Assembly: GCA_025360995.1 (NCBI GenBank)
Contig: JANYBD010000018.1
Coordinates: forward strand, 1-36,714
Source of the DNA: Gemmatimonadota bacterium
Lineage (GTDB): Bacteria; Gemmatimonadota; Gemmatimonadetes; Gemmatimonadales; Gemmatimonadaceae
Direction: 5' to 3'
Length of the DNA stretch: 36,714 nucleotides
Numbering within the stretch: the first letter of the stretch is position 1; each line of letters begins with the position of its first letter. The position numbers and the translations under genes were made by a program. This document shows, in pieces, positions 24,287-32,860 of the stretch. Below the pieces are notes generated by a model, which worked only from the letters and a program-made list of their open reading frames with translations, made no database searches and had not been told where the DNA came from.

Positions 24287-24900
24287 ACGTGGACGACATC
24301 CGCAATTTGAAGTCGCTGCAACTTGACGCGCTGCGTGAAGTCTCCAACATGGGCGCTGGTCATGCGGCGACGGCGCTGAGTCAGATGACCGGTCAGAAGA
24401 TTATGATCAGCGTGCCGCATTTGACGATCTCGAAGCTCGAAGATGTGCCGAATCAGATCGAGGCACGCGAGGAACCCGTTGCCGCGGTCCTGATGAAGAT
24501 GCTCGGCGATCTCACGGGCCTAACGCTGCTGGTGTTTTCGCAACAGACCGCCCTGCAAGTAGCGGGATTGATGATGCGCAAACCCGCGACAACGCTCGGC
24601 GCGATCGAGCAGTCGGCGCTGAAAGAGGCCGGCAACATCCTTAGTGCAGCCTATCTCAACGCGCTGAGTGAATTCATGGGCATGATCCTGATGCCATCGC
24701 CGCCGACACTGGTAATTGATATGTCCGACGCGGTGCTCAATGAGACCTATCTCGAGGTCGCGCAACAGTCTGAATATGTGTTTTGTGTCGAGAGTGAATT
24801 CGAATTGATGGAAAGCAACGAGCGGCTTCGCGGATTTTTCCTGCTGATGCCGGACGTCGGAAGTCTGAATGCGATCCTGCGCGCGACGCGGGTCGCGTAA
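24283..24900 (+). CDS. cheC: CheY-P phosphatase CheC
   Basis: A 205-residue CheC/CheX/FliY-family phosphatase. Two Glu-X2-Asn active-site motifs are present: Glu19-Val-Ser-Asn22 and Glu115-Ala-Gly-Asn118. CheC removes phosphate from CheY-P and binds CheD, which is encoded downstream in the same cluster, so a feedback loop of the Bacillus or Thermotoga type is likely. The start is a TTG overlapping the cheA stop (TTGA); a GTG two codons later is an alternative. The gene is followed after eight bases by the large TPR gene. Confidence 0.92.
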   Translation: MNVDDIRNLKSLQLDALREVSNMGAGHAATALSQMTGQKIMISVPHLTISKLEDVPNQIEAREEPVAAVLMKMLGDLTGLTLLVFSQQTALQVAGLMMRKPATTLGAIEQSALKEAGNILSAAYLNALSEFMGMILMPSPPTLVIDMSDAVLNETYLEVAQQSEYVFCVESEFELMESNERLRGFFLLMPDVGSLNAILRATRVA

Positions 24901-24908
24901 CCACACCC

Positions 24909-27617
24909 ATGGCTGTCACGCTGGCCTCCGATCGCGACCGCGAGACGCTCAAGAGTTTTGTGCGGCGCATTGATCCGTCCGACGCCGGCGCGCACAATAA
25001 TTTGGGCGTGCTCTATTACAACAAAGGGCTGTACGAGGAAGCGGTGGCGGCGTTTACGAAAGCCCTGGAACTCGACGCAAAAATGCAGGTGGCGCAGCGC
25101 AACCTCGAAGTCGCATACTTTAACACGGGCTATTACGACAAGCGCGTGGCGCAGTTGCGCGAGAAGTTGCGTCATCGGGTGGACGACCGCGATGCCCGCT
25201 GGGAGTTGGGGCGGGCCTATGCCTTGCTCGGGCAGAACGAAGAAGCGATCGCCGAATTCACGGCACTGTTGCGACACCATCCCAACGATCTGGGTGCGAT
25301 TGTGCAATTGGGGTCGGCCGAGAAGGCCAGCGGGAGTCTGGCGTCGGCCCAACATTGGTTCGAGGACGCCATTCGGCTCGATCCCTCGAGTTCGGTGACA
25401 CATTTCTATTTGGGTGAGGTGCTCTACAATCAGGGGCGCCACGACGAATCGCTCGACGCGCTCAAGCGGGCCATCGAACTTAATCCGGAAAATCCGGATG
25501 CGCATTTTCTGCTGAGTTTTGTCTATGGGGATACAGGCCGTCACGCCGAAGCTGCGGCGGCGAGCAAGCGCGCGGTACAGCTCAATCCGACGCTATCACA
25601 CGCGCACGCGAATCTTTCCCTCGACCAGTACAATCCTCAAAAATACGAAGAGTTGCTGCCGGGCCGTCAGGAACAACGGGCCCAGCGTCAGATGCAGGTG
25701 GCGGAAGGTGAGCATCTCGCGCACTACAATCTCGGGTTGGCGTTTCGGCAAAAGGGGTACTATGCCGAAGCGCAGCGTGAGTACCGGTTGGCCCTCGATC
25801 GCGGTGAAGATCGCGGGCTCGTGCTTCAGGCGATGGCCGAGGTGCATCTGTTGCGCCAGGATTCCGCCGCGGCGATCGAGCTCTACGATCAATTGATCGT
25901 CGAGAAGCCGGACAGCCCGAAACTCTGGAACGAACGCGGCGTCGCACTGCACCAGAATGGCAGCTACGCCGAGGCAGCGGAGAGTTATCGTCGGGCGCTC
26001 GCGGCGGATCCGCGGTATGCGATTGCCCACAACAATCTCGGGGTGGCGTTGTACCACGCCGGCGAGCGCGAGCAGGCGGTGGACGCGTTTCGCGCAGCAC
26101 TGTCTGCGAATCCATCGTTCGCGAAAGCCCGGCTGAATCTGGCATTACTGCTCGGCAAGAGTCACCGTTTTCAATTGGCCCTTGAGGCCTATCGTCAAGT
26201 GTTGGTCACGGAGGCCGCGAATCCGACCGCGTGGAATGGGATCGGCGTGGTCCTCGCCGAACTGCGCAAGTTTGACGATGCCCGCAATGCCTTCGCACGG
26301 GCAATTCAAGGACGCCCGGATTTTGCCGAAGCGCACTACAACCTGAGCTTCACGCTGTCGAACCTCGGCGATTTCGAAGGCGCGTTGCGTGAGACGAAGC
26401 GGGCGCTGGAGCTTGATCCGTTTTATGTGCCGCAGAAATTTTCCCTGGCAATTGATCTCGAGTACGAAGATCCGGATTTGTCGGTGGTGCCCGACCTCGG
26501 CGGCGAAAAGCGCATGAGTGGTGAGGTCGATGCGTTTTCATTCGACCCGCGATTGCTCGACACGCTGTTTAGCGAACTGGCACCGCCGCCCGAACCCTCG
26601 CCGCAAGTGATGGTCGAGGCGGATGCGTTCACGATGGCTGGAGATTATCTCACCAAAGGGCTGTACGATCGGGCGCTCGCTGAGACCAGTCGGGCACTCG
26701 CCCGCGGTGGGAATGTTGCGGAAGGGCACGCGATGCTTGGCGACATTTTGTCCCGCCAGGGAGCGTACGGTGATGCGCTGGAGAAATATCGCGCCGCGCT
26801 GCTCTCGCAACCCAATCATTTGCGCGCGCAACGCGGTGAAGCACAAGCGCTGTTGATGCTGGGCCGCGGCGCCGAGGCGCGCGAGGCAGCCGAGCGCCTC
26901 CTTGAGGCCGCTCCGGACGATGTGGACGCCACGATGCTCGTCGCGACCTGCAGGTTTGAGTCTGGCGATCCCGCAGCGGCGCTCGACGCGTTGGATATCG
27001 CGCGCCGCCTCGCGCCGGCGCGCGCGGATGTGTTGCGCTGGATTGGCAATATCACGCGATCGCTCGGTGATGTGGACGGTGCGATTGCCGCTTATCGCCA
27101 TGCGTTGCAACTCGATGGAGATTTTGCGGCCGTGCGATTTGACCTCGCCGCGCTATTGATGCAGCGGGAGATGTGGGCGGACGCGGAGCAGGAACTGGTC
27201 GCAGCCCTCGATGCGGTGCCGACGTATACGGAAGCGACGTTGCAACTCACAACACTCCGGCGCATGACGGGGCGTCATCTCGACGCGGTGCACATGCTCG
27301 TGGACCTGTTGCAGCGCGACCCGTACAGTTTCGACGGCCTGATTGCGCTCGGCGAGACGCTACTCGAACTCGGACGGGCCAGTGACGCGGGCGTCGCATT
27401 CCGGCGCGTACTGGCATTCGATCCTGAACATGTCGGCGCCATTTTTTACGATGGTATGCTGCTGGCGCGCCAGAAGCGCTATCGCGAAGCGATCGCGCAG
27501 TGGGAACGTGTGGTGGATCTGGAACCGGCCGGCGAATATGGACGTCGGGCGCGTCGTGAGTCCCGAACGGCGAGCGACTTGCTCAAAGTGTTTGGCGAAC
27601 GGTTCGAGGAGAGCTGA
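24909..27617 (+). CDS. Large tetratricopeptide-repeat protein
   Basis: A 902-residue protein made almost wholly of TPR helices. The repeats begin at about residue 20 (Asn-Asn-Leu-Gly-Val-Leu-Tyr-Tyr) and run to about 515. A less regular linker with a Pro-Glu-Pro stretch (about 515-575) separates them from a second block (575-895). There is no signal peptide, membrane segment or enzyme domain. TPR arrays act as docking scaffolds. Position between cheC and a DUF4388 gene, with ATG eight bases after cheC and a GTG-started gene two bases later, implies that it serves the chemosensory complex, perhaps linking the kinase array to MglA. The partner is unknown. Confidence 0.88.
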   Translation: MAVTLASDRDRETLKSFVRRIDPSDAGAHNNLGVLYYNKGLYEEAVAAFTKALELDAKMQVAQRNLEVAYFNTGYYDKRVAQLREKLRHRVDDRDARWELGRAYALLGQNEEAIAEFTALLRHHPNDLGAIVQLGSAEKASGSLASAQHWFEDAIRLDPSSSVTHFYLGEVLYNQGRHDESLDALKRAIELNPENPDAHFLLSFVYGDTGRHAEAAAASKRAVQLNPTLSHAHANLSLDQYNPQKYEELLPGRQEQRAQRQMQVAEGEHLAHYNLGLAFRQKGYYAEAQREYRLALDRGEDRGLVLQAMAEVHLLRQDSAAAIELYDQLIVEKPDSPKLWNERGVALHQNGSYAEAAESYRRALAADPRYAIAHNNLGVALYHAGEREQAVDAFRAALSANPSFAKARLNLALLLGKSHRFQLALEAYRQVLVTEAANPTAWNGIGVVLAELRKFDDARNAFARAIQGRPDFAEAHYNLSFTLSNLGDFEGALRETKRALELDPFYVPQKFSLAIDLEYEDPDLSVVPDLGGEKRMSGEVDAFSFDPRLLDTLFSELAPPPEPSPQVMVEADAFTMAGDYLTKGLYDRALAETSRALARGGNVAEGHAMLGDILSRQGAYGDALEKYRAALLSQPNHLRAQRGEAQALLMLGRGAEAREAAERLLEAAPDDVDATMLVATCRFESGDPAAALDALDIARRLAPARADVLRWIGNITRSLGDVDGAIAAYRHALQLDGDFAAVRFDLAALLMQREMWADAEQELVAALDAVPTYTEATLQLTTLRRMTGRHLDAVHMLVDLLQRDPYSFDGLIALGETLLELGRASDAGVAFRRVLAFDPEHVGAIFYDGMLLARQKRYREAIAQWERVVDLEPAGEYGRRARRESRTASDLLKVFGERFEES

Positions 27618-27619
27618 CG

Positions 27620-28660
27620 GTGGCGATCGAAGGCCCGCTGCGCGAACTCGGCATCCATGACGTCTTCCAGCTACTCGACCTGAGCCGGAAGACGGGGACG
27701 CTGGCGGTCAGTTCCGAGCTTCGCGACAACGAAGGCACGGTGCTGTTTGAGAAAGGCCGCGTCGTGGCCGCCACTATTAAAAGCAATCCGCATCGCATTG
27801 GCGAACTGTTGCTGCGGTCCGGCAAAGTCACAGAAGGAGACGTAATCAAAGCGCGTTCGGCGCAGTCGGAACACGGCGATACGCGGCGCCTCGGGGAGAT
27901 TCTCCTCGAGATGGGAGCAATTTCCCCGAAAGAGCTGGAGCGTCAGATTCGTCTGCAAATCGAAGCGGTCGTCTTCGAATTATTGTCGTGGCGCGAAGGG
28001 TTTTTTCGCTACGAGGAAGGCGACATCGGTGAGCGCGCGATGATTGAGATTTCAACCGAATCGCTTCTGATGGAGGGGGCGCGTCGCATTGATGAATGGT
28101 CGCGCATCGCCGATCGGGTCCCGAGTCTGGCGGCGGTACCGGTGCTGGCGCCGGTGCAAGAGGACCATGCGCCGATGTTGGATTTGTTGCCTCACGAATG
28201 GGAAGTTCTGGGCATGATCGATGGTGCGAACGACTTGCGGGCACTCGCCGCGATGCTGTCGCGCAGTGAATTCGACGTCGCAAAAATTGTGTATGGATTG
28301 GTCAGTACGGGTGTGGTCGAGTTAAAAGTGCCGACGGAATTCGCCGATCGCGTCACCACCCGCGTGCCCACGCCAATTATGCCGATGCGCGCCGTGTCTG
28401 ACCGCGCGATTCCGTCGCCGGTGCAATTGCCGCCCGTGCCCCAAGAGCCGTCGCGCGACGAACCACCCACGGCGGAACAGGTGGACGATCTCGAGCGCGG
28501 TTATCGCGCCTTGAAGCGCGGCGATTTTGACGGAGCCGTCAAAGCGTGGGCGCAACTGCTGCAGACCCATCCGCGTCATGAATTGGCCGAGAAGATTCGC
28601 GGCGGTCTCGAGTCGGCGGCCCGTTTGCGTAGCCTTATGGAGGCGCGCTATGGTGACTGA
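27620..28660 (+). CDS. DUF4388 (PATAN-like) protein with paired RLG motifs
   Basis: A 346-residue protein. The N-terminus (about 1-60) is a DUF4388 domain, a module related to the PATAN domain and often found beside signalling and motility genes. Two 24-residue motifs of the form Arg-(Leu/Ile)-Gly...Gln follow at 59-82 and 90-113; they resemble the half-motifs of MshEN c-di-GMP-binding domains, although the spacing is much shorter. A helical middle domain (about 130-240), a Pro-rich linker and a C-terminal helical hairpin like one TPR (about 290-335) complete it. It is a paralogue of the N-terminal half of the protein at 32860. The start is GTG; its 3' end overlaps the next gene by 11 bases. 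The role is unknown. Confidence 0.82.
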   Translation: MAIEGPLRELGIHDVFQLLDLSRKTGTLAVSSELRDNEGTVLFEKGRVVAATIKSNPHRIGELLLRSGKVTEGDVIKARSAQSEHGDTRRLGEILLEMGAISPKELERQIRLQIEAVVFELLSWREGFFRYEEGDIGERAMIEISTESLLMEGARRIDEWSRIADRVPSLAAVPVLAPVQEDHAPMLDLLPHEWEVLGMIDGANDLRALAAMLSRSEFDVAKIVYGLVSTGVVELKVPTEFADRVTTRVPTPIMPMRAVSDRAIPSPVQLPPVPQEPSRDEPPTAEQVDDLERGYRALKRGDFDGAVKAWAQLLQTHPRHELAEKIRGGLESAARLRSLMEARYGD

Positions 28661-29516
28661 CGACATTCGCGCTCTCAGCGAGGCGCTGGCCGCCGACCCG
28701 TCGAGCACCGTATTTCTTCAACTGGGAGAAGCGCTGCGTCGTCAGGGCCAAGTTGAACTCGCGTACCGCGTCGCGACGCGTGGTCTTGAACGGCATTCAC
28801 AGCGTTTTGAGGTGCACGATCTGGTGGCCCGCATCGCGGTGGACCGCGGCGATTTTGCGCGTGCCCGCACGGAATGGGAAACGGTACTCCTGCTGGCTCC
28901 AGGGCACAGTGGCGCACAGAAGGGTCTTGGATTTCTCTGTTTTCAACAAGGCGAACTCGCCGCTGCGTCGCGCTATCTGGGCGCGGCGCTAGAGGCGAGT
29001 CCTGGCGACCAGTCGTTGTCGGCGGCGCTTGATACCGTGCGGGCCGCAATCGCCGACGAACAGCGTGCACCATGGGAACGTCCGACGGCGGCGCTACCGG
29101 CGACGGTCGGTGCACTGGAGTCGCCGGCCCGTCCGTTCGCGGCACAACCAGCAGATGCCCGCACACTCTTTGCCGAAGTGCTTGGTGATGCGCCACAGGC
29201 GGCGCTGTTGATTGACGCGGACGGCTATGTCATGGCGGGCGATTATGTCACAGCGGATGGACATGACCTTGGCGCGGACCTCGGCGCCCAATTGTCTGGC
29301 GTGAGCGACGAAGCCTCACGCGCCATGCGGCACCTTGGACTCGGCAAATGGAAGCAGATTGTATTTGAATCGGAGGCCGCCAGCGTAGCGATGGCGCCCT
29401 GTGGGGAAGGTGTGCTGTTGGTTGCGGCACCACGCACCGTGCCGCTCGGCTTTGTGCGACGGCTATTGGAGCGCTCGCTGGACCGAGCCCGCCGGTGGTT
29501 GGAGAGTGGGACGTGA
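28650..29516 (+). CDS. TPR plus roadblock/LC7 domain protein
   Basis: A 288-residue protein with TPR-like helices at about 5-135, a Pro/Ala-rich linker to 168, and a C-terminal roadblock/LC7 domain. The latter is recognised by Ala-Ala-Leu-Leu-Ile-Asp-Ala-Asp-Gly-Tyr-Val near 189-199 and a terminal helix. Roadblock proteins dimerise and regulate small Ras-like GTPases; in Myxococcus, MglB is the GAP for MglA. The start ATG lies inside the previous gene, with GGAGG 7 bases upstream. The stop overlaps the next roadblock gene by four bases (GTGA). It may bridge the TPR scaffold to the MglA encoded downstream. Confidence 0.82.
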   Translation: MVTDDIRALSEALAADPSSTVFLQLGEALRRQGQVELAYRVATRGLERHSQRFEVHDLVARIAVDRGDFARARTEWETVLLLAPGHSGAQKGLGFLCFQQGELAAASRYLGAALEASPGDQSLSAALDTVRAAIADEQRAPWERPTAALPATVGALESPARPFAAQPADARTLFAEVLGDAPQAALLIDADGYVMAGDYVTADGHDLGADLGAQLSGVSDEASRAMRHLGLGKWKQIVFESEAASVAMAPCGEGVLLVAAPRTVPLGFVRRLLERSLDRARRWLESGT

Positions 29517-29860
29517 ACAGTCCATTTACCCAAACGCTCTCGGCGCTCATACGCCATCGGGGGGTCACCGGGTGCATGGTCGTAGGGGAATCCGACGGAA
29601 TTATCGTGGACTCCAGTTTGCAGATTGGTGTCAACGGCAGCGCCGTTGCCGCCCTCACGGCGTCGCTGTATCGCAAGGCGCAGCGGGCGTCCACGGCGGC
29701 GGGATTTGGGATGACCGGATTTTTCGAATTAGTTGCGGAAGGCGGCCGGGTGTGCGCGGCCGGACGGAACGAAATGGTTTTGGTGATAGTGGCCGGTGCA
29801 AAAGTGAATGTGGGAATCATTCGCATGGAAATGCTCAAGGCGCTGGAGTCGTTCCCGTGA
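29513..29860 (+). CDS. Roadblock/LC7 domain protein (MglB-like)
   Basis: A single roadblock/LC7 domain of 115 residues. The first strand Gly-Cys-Met-Val-Val-Gly-Glu-Ser-Asp-Gly is near 21-30, a helix Ala-Val-Ala-Ala-Leu-Thr-Ala-Ser-Leu follows, and a terminal helix ends the chain. Size and context suggest an MglB-like partner of MglA, but GAP activity cannot be read from the sequence. The start is GTG, overlapping the upstream stop by four bases, and the stop overlaps the next start in the same way, so three roadblock genes are translationally coupled in a row. Confidence 0.82.
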   Translation: MNSPFTQTLSALIRHRGVTGCMVVGESDGIIVDSSLQIGVNGSAVAALTASLYRKAQRASTAAGFGMTGFFELVAEGGRVCAAGRNEMVLVIVAGAKVNVGIIRMEMLKALESFP

Positions 29861-30327
29861 GATTGACGGTAGCGGCATCGTGGGTCGAATCGCCGCTCAA
29901 GGCATTCGTCGACGACGGGCGTGTGCGGCTCGCCATCCTGCTGCATTCGAGCGGGCAGGTGCTTGGACAGTTTGGGTTCGCGCGTTCGGTGGATGTGATG
30001 ACAGCGTGTGCATTGGCCGCGGCGACGGCCGCGAGTTCGGCCGAGTTGGGCCGGCTGATTGATGGCCGACCGTTTAACGCGATGCACTATGTCGGAGTCA
30101 CGCAGCAAATTTTTCTTGCCCCGGTGCCTATTGAGGGGGGCAAGCTGGTGTTGCTCGCCGTGTTCGACGAAGACAGTTCGCTGGGCCTGGTGCAGCTATT
30201 CTTTCAGGAGTTTTGTGCGACAGTCAAAGCAATTGCTCCGGCGGCGAGCGCCGGAGAACCCGCACTCGATGCAGATTTTGAACGCGAGCTCAACCGTAAT
30301 TTGGCAGTGATGTTCGGGCGCGCCTGA
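29857..30327 (+). CDS. Roadblock/LC7 domain protein
   Basis: A 156-residue protein with a roadblock/LC7-like core at about 20-125: Ala-Ile-Leu-Leu-His-Ser-Ser-Gly-Gln-Val-Leu, a Ser-Ala-Glu-Leu-Gly-Arg helix, and Val-Leu-Leu-Ala-Val-Phe-Asp-Glu-Asp-Ser-Ser-Leu-Gly. The C-terminal extension (about 125-156) is acidic then basic. The GTG start overlaps the previous stop. It lies 39 bases before mglA and is probably a second MglA regulator or adaptor. A longer reading starting inside the upstream genes is an artefact. Confidence 0.8.
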   Translation: MRLTVAASWVESPLKAFVDDGRVRLAILLHSSGQVLGQFGFARSVDVMTACALAAATAASSAELGRLIDGRPFNAMHYVGVTQQIFLAPVPIEGGKLVLLAVFDEDSSLGLVQLFFQEFCATVKAIAPAASAGEPALDADFERELNRNLAVMFGRA

Positions 30328-30366
30328 GTCGCGCGCTCTGCTCTTTCCCGTTTCCCGGCCCGTTCA

Positions 30367-30972
30367 GTGTCACTCGTCAACTACGCCACACGCGAAATCA
30401 CCTGCAAGATCGTCTACTACGGCCCGGGTCGGTCGGGAAAGACGACGAACCTTCATTACATTTACGGGCAGGTGCCGGCCGAGCGGAAAGGGAAGATGGT
30501 GTCGCTCGCCACCCAAACCGACCGCACGTTGTTCTTTGATTTCCTACCGATTGATCTCGGAATAATTTCCGGCTTTACGACGCGATTTCAGCTCTATACA
30601 GTTCCAGGTCAGGTCTACTACCAGACGACGCGCCGTTTGGTGTTGCAGGGCGCCGATGGCGTGGTGTTTGTGGCCGACAGTCAGGCACGCCAGCTTGGAG
30701 AGAATGTGGAGTCGATGCAGGACTTGCATGCGAATTTGGTGAACTACGACGTCGATGTTCGGGAAATGCCAATGGTCATTCAATACAACAAGCAGGATTT
30801 GCCGGGTGATCTCATCATGACTGTTCCCGAGTTGGAGGATCATTTGAACTTCCGCAATGTGCCTTCGTTTTCGGCCGATGCTTTACACGGGCCAGGGGTG
30901 TTTGAAACGTTGCGGGCAATCTCGGAACAGGTGTTGCGCAAGTTGAGTCCAACGAGCGGGAGCAACGGGTAA
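30367..30972 (+). CDS. mglA: MglA-type Ras-like polarity GTPase
   Basis: A 201-residue small GTPase. The P loop Gly19-Pro-Gly-Arg-Ser-Gly-Lys25-Thr-Thr is present. The switch II segment is Thr-Val-Pro-Gly-Gln82; MglA proteins lack the usual Asp here, and Gln82 corresponds to the residue needed for GTP hydrolysis in Myxococcus MglA. Asn141-Lys-Gln-Asp144 is the guanine-specificity motif. MglA sets the leading pole and drives gliding or type IV pilus motility in other bacteria. The start is GTG with no clear ribosome site. It sits between three roadblock genes and the tandem AAA+ gene, one base before the latter's start. Confidence 0.93.
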   Translation: MSLVNYATREITCKIVYYGPGRSGKTTNLHYIYGQVPAERKGKMVSLATQTDRTLFFDFLPIDLGIISGFTTRFQLYTVPGQVYYQTTRRLVLQGADGVVFVADSQARQLGENVESMQDLHANLVNYDVDVREMPMVIQYNKQDLPGDLIMTVPELEDHLNFRNVPSFSADALHGPGVFETLRAISEQVLRKLSPTSGSNG

Positions 30973-30973
30973 C

Positions 30974-32860
30974 GTGCAGCTCGATCAGCGACTCAGGTTC
31001 GATAGCTACGTCGTCGGCGCGGGGAACCGCCTGGCCGTCGCCGCGGCGCGCGCGGTCGCCGAGTCGCCCGGATCCGTATACAATCCGCTATTCATCTACG
31101 GCGGCACCGGACTCGGCAAAACGCATTTGCTGGGGGGGATAGGCCGACTCGCTGAGGCGTTGCATGAAAATCTTGAAATCGAATACCTCTCGCTCGAAGA
31201 ATTCGTGGACCAGTTGCACGCCGCGATATCCGCGGGGCAGTTGGAGGCATTCTCCAGCCGATACGAGCGTGTTGGACTGCTCCTGATTGATGATGTGCAG
31301 TTTCTCACGGGTCGACGTGAGACGCAGGCTGCATTGTTGAAGTTGTTTGAACGGATGCAGCGTGCCGGCGGGCAGATTGTGTTGACCAGTGACAGGCCGC
31401 CGTCGGGAATTTCCGATGTGGATGAGCGGCTTATCAGCCGCCTGTCCGGCGGCCTGATCGTCGACGTGACTGTGCCGGATTACGAGACCCGAGTGGCGAT
31501 TCTGAGGGCCAACTGTGAGGAGCGGCGCATTGTGTTCCGTGGCGGCGTGCTCGAGGAACTGGCGCGATTTAGTTTTGTGAATGTTCGCGAATTACAGGGC
31601 GCGCTGAACCGGCTTGTCGCACACCAGGCCGCCGGAATCGAGGAGACACCGGCTCCGGCTCCGGCGCCTGCCGACCGGCCGACCGGCGAGTTCGAGAGCT
31701 TTCTTTCCGAAGTCACCTCGGTGGTACAACAGCACGTGGAGTCGTGGCAGGCCCGGCTCACCGAAGCGGCGGAATACTGGAAGGGTGAAGGGTATCGCAC
31801 GGCGGTACTCGAACGGGCCGTGTCACTGCCGAAGTCCCCGGACGTCGCGGGACTGCTCGCCACGTTCAGCGCTGCCGTCGAACATTTGCGCGATCTCGAA
31901 AAGACGGCGTGTTCGGTGGATCCGTCGCTGGGAAGCAATTCGGTATTTCGCGATCCGGAGAGGATGGCCCAGGCCGAGGACCTCGTGGAGCGGGCGCTGG
32001 CCGGGGAAACGCCGCCCAATGGTCCGAGCACCGAATTTGATCGCGCGTCCTACGACGTTGGTTCGTCGAATCAAGTGGCAGTGCATGCGGCAGACGCGAT
32101 CGTCGCTGAGCCGGGCGTCAAGTACAACCCGCTGGTACTGCATGGTCCCAGCGGAGTGGGCAAGACACATCTCGCGAATGCCATCGGCAATGCGTTGGCC
32201 AAAGGAAATGGCACTCCGGTGACCGTTGCGTGCGTGCATGCGCAAAAATTTATAGACGAATTAATTTCAGCGATTCAAGGCGGTACGGTCGAGCGGTGGC
32301 GGGCCCGCTATCGCTCGGTCGGGGCGCTGATCATTGACGACGTGCAGTTCGTGGCAGGAAAGGAGCGCACGCAGGATGAGTTTTTCCTGCTGTTTAACTC
32401 CTTGGTGGGTGCGAATAAACAGATCGTGCTGACGAGTGACCGTGCGCCCGCCGAGATCCCGGATCTGGAAGCGCGGTTGCGCTCACGCTTCGAGGGCGGA
32501 TTGGTCGTGCCGATTCAGTCACCGGACCGGACGCTACGCGAACGGTTGTTCACCCGCTTCCTCACCGCCGCGGGACGTGAGGCGGACGACGCGCTCCTTG
32601 GGGTGCTCAGTGAACCGTCGGTGCAGAGCGTTCGCGAGATCATCGGTACAGTGAATCGTCTCGGTGCCGCCGCCGAGGCCAGCGGCACGCCGCTCACGGC
32701 GCAACTGGCGCGAGGCGAACTTGGGATGGCCACGCCGTTTTCCGGTGGTACAGCGGTCGCAACGGCCGGTGCCACCGCCGATCCGGTATTTCTCAACAAT
32801 GAAAAAATTGTGTGGGAGTGGCCGGACGTTACCGCGCGCGTGATTGAGGATTTCCGCTAG
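30974..32860 (+). CDS. Tandem DnaA-type AAA+ ATPase without DNA-binding domain
   Basis: A 628-residue protein with two DnaA-like AAA+ modules. Module 1 (about 6-215) has Walker A Gly-Gly-Thr-Gly-Leu-Gly-Lys49-Thr-His, Walker B Leu-Leu-Ile-Asp-Asp-Val-Gln-Phe (103-110), sensor 1 Thr-Ser-Asp-Arg-Pro, and the sensor 2 segment Val-Arg-Glu-Leu-Gln-Gly-Ala. Module 2 (about 355-565) has Gly391-Pro-Ser-Gly-Val-Gly-Lys397-Thr-His, Ile-Ile-Asp-Asp-Val-Gln-Phe, and Lys-Glu-Arg-Thr-Gln, very close to true DnaA. Arg-Leu-X-Ser-Arg (box VII-type) occurs in both. A helical linker (about 220-350) joins them. No domain IV helix-turn-helix follows; the tail ends in a Trp-Glu-Trp-Pro segment. It is therefore unlikely to be a replication initiator. 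Context suggests a motility or polarity role. GTG start. Confidence 0.85.
   Translation: MQLDQRLRFDSYVVGAGNRLAVAAARAVAESPGSVYNPLFIYGGTGLGKTHLLGGIGRLAEALHENLEIEYLSLEEFVDQLHAAISAGQLEAFSSRYERVGLLLIDDVQFLTGRRETQAALLKLFERMQRAGGQIVLTSDRPPSGISDVDERLISRLSGGLIVDVTVPDYETRVAILRANCEERRIVFRGGVLEELARFSFVNVRELQGALNRLVAHQAAGIEETPAPAPAPADRPTGEFESFLSEVTSVVQQHVESWQARLTEAAEYWKGEGYRTAVLERAVSLPKSPDVAGLLATFSAAVEHLRDLEKTACSVDPSLGSNSVFRDPERMAQAEDLVERALAGETPPNGPSTEFDRASYDVGSSNQVAVHAADAIVAEPGVKYNPLVLHGPSGVGKTHLANAIGNALAKGNGTPVTVACVHAQKFIDELISAIQGGTVERWRARYRSVGALIIDDVQFVAGKERTQDEFFLLFNSLVGANKQIVLTSDRAPAEIPDLEARLRSRFEGGLVVPIQSPDRTLRERLFTRFLTAAGREADDALLGVLSEPSVQSVREIIGTVNRLGAAAEASGTPLTAQLARGELGMATPFSGGTAVATAGATADPVFLNNEKIVWEWPDVTARVIEDFR

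Noticed and set aside
30974-32860. Replication initiator DnaA near an origin
   Set aside because: Two ATPase modules, no domain IV, no DnaA-box cluster noticed and no dnaN/recF/gyrB neighbours.
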